64,000 nucleotides of DNA from Exiguobacterium indicum HHS 31 (GTDB lineage Bacteria; Bacillota; Bacilli; Exiguobacteriales; Exiguobacteriaceae): the NCBI RefSeq assembly GCF_001939065.1, contig NZ_MPSZ01000001.1:1240001-1304000 (forward strand). Direction: 5' to 3'. A program made the position numbers and the translations under genes. Positions 60,221-64,000 of this stretch are shown here, piece by piece. The notes below the pieces were generated by a model. The model saw nothing but the letters and a program-made list of their open reading frames with translations. It did no database searches and was not told the DNA's origin. Positions within the stretch are counted from its first letter, which is position 1. Every line of letters starts with the position of its first letter.

Positions 60221-60242
60221 ATCCATTCTCCCTTCTTCTCGT

Positions 60243-60914
60243 TTAGGTGTGAACGAGCGTCGTCCCGATTCGGACGAACGTCGCCCCTTCTTCGATGGCG
60301 ATTTCAAAATCCGATGACATTCCCATAGATAACTCCGTACATGGAGCATACGACAATTTTTTCGCCTTGACCTCTTCTTGCAATGTTTTTAATGACCGGA
60401 ATACCTCACGGATACGCGCCGTATCTTCCGTCAACGGTGCCATCGTCATCAGTCCGATGACACGAATCGCGGGATATTGACCGATTTCGTGTAAGAACGA
60501 TGGTACATCCTCAGGCGCGATGCCTTGCTTCGATTCTTCCCCAGAAACGTTGACTTGGATGAAACAATCAATGATTCGGTCTGTTCGTTTATTGATCTCT
60601 TCCGCCAAATGAAGACGGTCAAGGGAATGCAACACGTCAATGGCATCGATGATTTGACGAACTTTACGCGTTTGTAGTGTACCAATGAAGTGCCACGTAC
60701 AAGCAGTTCGTCCGAGCTCTGCCTGTTTTTCAAGCAATCCGTCCGGACGATTTTCTCCGAGATGGGTCACGCCAGCTGCTAATAATTCAGAAGCAACTTG
60801 ACTTGAGACTGATTTCGTCACACCAATCAACTGTACCTGCTTTTCAGAAGAACTCTTTTCACTCGCTTGTTCCATTCGTTTTGTAACTTCTTGTACATTA
60901 TCAAGAATTGACAT
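60243..60914 (-). CDS. PLP-binding homeostasis protein (YggS/YlmE)
   Basis: Pyridoxal-phosphate-binding TIM barrel without known enzyme activity, which keeps PLP and amino-acid pools balanced. 223 residues with the lysine motif LIGVTKSVSS, HLGENR, WHFIGTLQTRKV and the C-terminal LSMGMSSDFEIAI. AAAGGAG precedes the ATG; 14-base overlap with pgeF. Confidence 0.94.
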   Translation of the reverse strand: MSILDNVQEVTKRMEQASEKSSSEKQVQLIGVTKSVSSQVASELLAAGVTHLGENRPDGLLEKQAELGRTACTWHFIGTLQTRKVRQIIDAIDVLHSLDRLHLAEEINKRTDRIIDCFIQVNVSGEESKQGIAPEDVPSFLHEIGQYPAIRVIGLMTMAPLTEDTARIREVFRSLKTLQEEVKAKKLSYAPCTELSMGMSSDFEIAIEEGATFVRIGTTLVHT

Positions 60915-61677
60915 CCAATGACTCCTTTACGATCAAACTTGCAAAGCGCCCACCGTGGTCACCGTGGCGATAAGAGAAGTAATCTTCCGCCTGACAGTGT
61001 GTACATAGACCTGAGTCAAGGACATCACCGACTCCACAACGCTCAGCTAGCGCAGCATTCGTTTTTTGTAGCGATAACATCGCTTTTCCATCTTCCTTGC
61101 GTATGTAAGGAGACTCATCGAGTTCAAGCGCATCGATTGCATCGATGACCGGTTGATCGACTTCGTAACAACAATCACGGATCGATGGACCAATGACCAT
61201 TTGAATCGATGAACGACTCGCACCCGCACGTTCCATTTGCTTGACTGTTTCCTCGACGATATTGCCAACGGTTCCGCGCCAGCCGGCATGCGTATTCGCG
61301 ATGATTCCTGTCGTCGGATCACAGAAGACAAGCGGCACACAGTCAGCGAACAGCATCATCAATAAGACATTCGAATCGGTCGTCACCAATCCATCTGTAC
61401 CCGGAATCGCTGTTTCGTAATCCAAAGCACCGCGCCCGGAGTCAAGTGTCGTCACCTGTTCGACGTGATTTCCGTGAACTTGCTGTGCCCAAATCGAGTT
61501 CTCGAGGGAGAGATCAAGCTGACGTGCGATGACTTGTCGGTTCTGAATGACACCGTCGCGATCATCGTTGACATGTAACCCTAAATTTCCGTTTCCATGA
61601 GGGGCAGCGAACTTCGTCGTAAAGGCGGCACGTACGGTACCTGTTGGTGTATCCCATTTGATCCATTGTCCAAACAT
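60901..61677 (-). CDS. pgeF: Peptidoglycan editing factor PgeF (YlmD)
   Basis: Laccase-domain protein. The family removes misplaced amino acids from UDP-MurNAc-peptides; older names are polyphenol oxidase or multicopper laccase-like. 258 residues with metal ligands in FADCVPLVF, THAGWRGTVGN and GPSIRDCCYEV. Start at ATG 61677 after GGAGG; the ATG two codons earlier sits on that site. Confidence 0.92.
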   Translation of the reverse strand: MFGQWIKWDTPTGTVRAAFTTKFAAPHGNGNLGLHVNDDRDGVIQNRQVIARQLDLSLENSIWAQQVHGNHVEQVTTLDSGRGALDYETAIPGTDGLVTTDSNVLLMMLFADCVPLVFCDPTTGIIANTHAGWRGTVGNIVEETVKQMERAGASRSSIQMVIGPSIRDCCYEVDQPVIDAIDALELDESPYIRKEDGKAMLSLQKTNAALAERCGVGDVLDSGLCTHCQAEDYFSYRHGDHGGRFASLIVKESLDVNS

Positions 61678-61698
61678 GTTCATGCCTCCTTTGATTTT

Positions 61699-61730
61699 AA
61701 AAAAAGAGGCGCCGCTTTCGCGACACCTCA
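61699..61730 (-). terminator. Terminator between ftsZ and pgeF
   Basis: 10-bp stem (61706-61715 with 61720-61729, GAAA loop) followed by seven U in the minus direction. Confidence 0.9.
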
Positions 61731-61761
61731 TCGTTTAGCAGTCGTGTCACTGGAACATCGA

Positions 61762-62916
61762 TCAACGATTATTCCGGCGAAGGAAAGATGGGATGTCCAT
61801 CGTTTCTTCGACATCTGGCTCTTTAGCCGGTTCGGGATTCGAGCTGACAGGTGTCTCTTCGACTTGTGGTTTTGACTCCTCTGTTGGTGGTGGAGTCGCT
61901 TGTTTTTTCTTCAATAAATTCTTCATCATTTCTTGAGCGGATGGAATTTCGAAATCGAGTGGTTCGTTTTCGAATTCCGTCGCGATGACTGTAACGATGA
62001 TTTCATCTTCTAGGTTATCGTTGATGACAGAACCAAAGATCAAGTTGACTTCCTCATCAGCTGCACTCTGAACGATTTGTGCGGCTTCCGTCACTTCGTA
62101 CAAGCTAAGGTTCGCACTACCTGTGATGTTCATCAGAACACCTTTCGCGCCTTCGATCGAGGTCTCAAGCAACGGACTCGAAATCGCTTTTTTCGCTGCT
62201 TCCGTCGCGCGGTGTTCGCCTGTCGCGACACCGACACCCATTAAAGCAGAACCTTTTTCCGTCATGATCGTCTTCACATCGGCGAAGTCGAGGTTGATCA
62301 GACCAGGTACGGCGATCAAGTCAGTGATACCTTGTACACCTTGACGCAAGACGTTATCTGCTTCTTTGAACGCTTCAAGCATTGGTGTGTTCCGATCAAC
62401 GATTTCAAGTAACTTATCGTTCGGAATGACGATCAACGTATCGACTTTTTCTTTGAAGTTCTGGACACCTGAAACAGCATGTTGCATCCGTTTACGTCCT
62501 TCGAACATAAATGGTTTTGTGACGACGCCGACTGTCAATGCACCGATTTCTTTTGAAATCTCCGCGATGACAGGAGCAGCTCCTGTACCAGTTCCGCCAC
62601 CCATCCCAGCTGTGACGAAGACCATGTCAGCGCCTGAAAGGATTTCTGTTAATTGCTCACGGCTCTCTTCCGCCGCTTTTTTACCGATTTCCGGATTGGC
62701 ACCCGCACCGAGACCACGTGTCAATTTAGCACCGAGTTGTAGTTTTACGTCAGCTTGTGACATGTTCAATGCCTGCGCGTCCGTGTTTACTGCGATGAAT
62801 TCTACGCCTTGGACACCGTGTTCAATCATTCGGTTGACGGCGTTCGAACCGCCACCACCTACACCGATGACCTTGATTTTTGCTACTTGGTCCATCATTT
62901 CATCAAAATGCAACAT
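61762..62916 (-). CDS. ftsZ: Cell division protein FtsZ
   Basis: Tubulin-like GTPase that forms the Z-ring. 384 residues: [16 protein letters not shown], tubulin signature [10 protein letters not shown] (about 107-116), T7 loop around [12 protein letters not shown], then a disordered linker and the C-terminal peptide [11 protein letters not shown] that binds FtsA and SepF. AGGGGG precedes the ATG. Follows ftsA by 47 bases and is closed by a strong terminator. Confidence 0.98.
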   Translation of the reverse strand: MLHFDEMMDQVAKIKVIGVGGGGSNAVNRMIEHGVQGVEFIAVNTDAQALNMSQADVKLQLGAKLTRGLGAGANPEIGKKAAEESREQLTEILSGADMVFVTAGMGGGTGTGAAPVIAEISKEIGALTVGVVTKPFMFEGRKRMQHAVSGVQNFKEKVDTLIVIPNDKLLEIVDRNTPMLEAFKEADNVLRQGVQGITDLIAVPGLINLDFADVKTIMTEKGSALMGVGVATGEHRATEAAKKAISSPLLETSIEGAKGVLMNITGSANLSLYEVTEAAQIVQSAADEEVNLIFGSVINDNLEDEIIVTVIATEFENEPLDFEIPSAQEMMKNLLKKKQATPPPTEESKPQVEETPVSSNPEPAKEPDVEETMDIPSFLRRNNR

Positions 62917-62963
62917 AAAAAGGGCCCCCTAATATTTTTTACTCATTGGATTTTTTGTAGGCA

Positions 62964-64000
62964 TTAACCAAAGAATTTCTCAAAGAAACTACTGAATGAC
63001 TTTTTCTCTTTCGGAGGCTGTTCACGTGTTGGCCGTTCGTTTCGCGTAGGTGACGTCTGTTCGTTCATGAGCAGTGCATCCTGTTCATGTCCGTGCGCTA
63101 CGGCTTCCTTCTCTTCCGCCCGGTCGAAACCTGATTTCGATACGGCGCTTCTTGAGAGCACATAACGTAACATACCGGCTGCGACGGCATACTTCGGATG
63201 ACGAATACCAAGACTAGCAGGTTGATAGACATTGACGCTCTGCTTGAAGATTCGTTTTCCGAGCTGATCGATTCCCGGTAATGAAGAACTTCCCCCACAT
63301 AAGATTAAGCCACTATTCATGTGAGCGTATCCTGCTTGCGTCATTCGTTTTTGAATCATCTCGAAGATTTCCTCAAGTCGTGCTTCTAAAACGAATCCAA
63401 TCTCTGATTGTGGTTCGAAACGATGTTCGCCGTTGATCGTGACGTAGGAAACTTTCTCTTCCGGATCCCCGAGTGCTTCAAGCGCAACACCATATTCTTC
63501 TTTAGCAAGTTTCGCGTCTTGATATTTACAATTCATCTTGTACGTCAAATCACGTGTCAGATGATCACCACCGTATGGCAACGTCGTCGAGTAGACGAGA
63601 TCATTCTTTTCGTAGATGGAAAGTGTCGTCGTCTCATGACCGATATCGATGATTCCGACACCGAGTTCGAGTTCATCAATCGATGCTGCGATTCTAGATA
63701 CCGCTAAACTCTCCAGCACATATCCAGCAAGCTCTAAACCAGCCCGTTCAATGGAACGTTTAATGCTATGTAGGATCGTCTTCGCTCCGATGATGAGCTT
63801 CCCTGTTACTTCGAGACGATAACCGATCATTCCTCTCGGATCAGTGATTTCTGTTTGCTGATCGACTGTAAAGGTCTTCGGCAAGACATCGACGACACTG
63901 AGTTCGTTCGGAATTCGCATGACCATCGCAGAATGCAGAACGTCTTTCACGTCATCATCCGTGATTTCATTGTCCTCACCTTTGATCGATGTCATCCCTT
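62964..64000 (-). CDS. ftsA: Cell division protein FtsA (partial, N-terminus beyond window)
   Basis: Actin-like membrane anchor for FtsZ. The last 345 or so codons are present; the gene enters the window in frame at 64000, so the ATG at 63995 is internal, not the start. Visible are EITDDDVKDVLHSA (1C domain), VGIIDIGHETTTLSIYE and ILCGGSSSLPG ATP-site segments, and the C-terminal amphipathic membrane helix KSFSSFFEKFFG. Confidence 0.96.
   Translation of the reverse strand, partial: GMTSIKGEDNEITDDDVKDVLHSAMVMRIPNELSVVDVLPKTFTVDQQTEITDPRGMIGYRLEVTGKLIIGAKTILHSIKRSIERAGLELAGYVLESLAVSRIAASIDELELGVGIIDIGHETTTLSIYEKNDLVYSTTLPYGGDHLTRDLTYKMNCKYQDAKLAKEEYGVALEALGDPEEKVSYVTINGEHRFEPQSEIGFVLEARLEEIFEMIQKRMTQAGYAHMNSGLILCGGSSSLPGIDQLGKRIFKQSVNVYQPASLGIRHPKYAVAAGMLRYVLSRSAVSKSGFDRAEEKEAVAHGHEQDALLMNEQTSPTRNERPTREQPPKEKKSFSSFFEKFFG

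Noticed and set aside
62366-62932. 188-codon plus-strand open frame opposite ftsZ
   Set aside because: Antisense shadow produced by ftsZ codon usage; repetitive Pro/Ser-rich translation and no start signal.

Overview
This window looks like core chromosome of a low-to-mid-GC, Gram-positive, Bacillales-type bacterium. Most genes are on the minus strand. Read in that direction (high to low coordinates), gene order follows the known Bacillus subtilis ftsA-to-rplS stretch almost gene for gene: ftsA-ftsZ, the ylm division cluster, divIVA, ileS, lspA, rluD, the pyr operon, gmk-rpoZ-coaBC-priA-def/fmt-rsmB-prpC-prkC-rsgA-rpe-thiN, rpmB/yloU/yloV, sdaAB-sdaAA-recG-fapR-plsX-fabD-fabG-acpP-rnc-smc-ftsY-ylxM-ffh-rpsP-rimM-trmD-rplS and lepB. 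Sporulation genes that sit inside this stretch in Bacillus (spoIIGA-sigE-sigG after ftsZ, spoVM near rpmB) are absent. A non-spore-forming relative such as Exiguobacterium fits, but the genus is my inference.

Layout. Positions 1-10200 hold translation and protein-targeting genes (lepB, rplS, trmD, rimM, rpsP, ffh, ylxM, ftsY) plus smc, an opposing small UPF0435 gene, and rnc. Positions 10200-13860 are fatty-acid and phospholipid synthesis under FapR. Positions 13860-19600 carry recG, L-serine dehydratase, a fatty-acid-kinase-like protein and an Asp23 protein. Positions 19800-21650 (plus strand) hold rpmB and an amino-acid permease with a cre-like site. Positions 21660-23000 are a TPP-riboswitch unit, thiT-thiN. 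Positions 23000-34480 are a long housekeeping operon running from gmk to rpe. It contains the most unusual gene here, a single reading frame that joins peptide deformylase to methionyl-tRNA formyltransferase. Position 34583 starts rqcH (rescue of stalled ribosomes) on the plus strand. Positions 36300-41850 are an accessory block that replaces the usual Bacillus content between rqcH and pyrE: a FUSC/DUF4097 pair, an HxlR regulator with a YtkL hydrolase, a divergent VOC/quinone-reductase pair, and a GNAT protein. Positions 41900-53630 are a complete pyrimidine operon with three PyrR-binding leaders. Positions 53630-64000 hold rluD, lspA, ileS with a T-box, and the division cluster up to a partial ftsA.

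How it works together. The window covers the making and removal of the formyl start signal, tRNA charging, ribosome proteins and maturation, membrane targeting and signal-peptide removal, envelope lipid supply, pyrimidine supply, and Z-ring assembly. Control is local and mostly RNA-based: an L19 leader, a TPP riboswitch, an Ile T-box, and PyrR attenuators. At pyrP the PyrR element has no terminator and appears to hide the ribosome binding site instead. DNA-level sites recognised are a FapR box and a cre-like box. I saw no tRNA or rRNA genes, IS elements, prophage or CRISPR array. No stretch longer than 300 bases lacks a gene; the longest is the ileS T-box leader.
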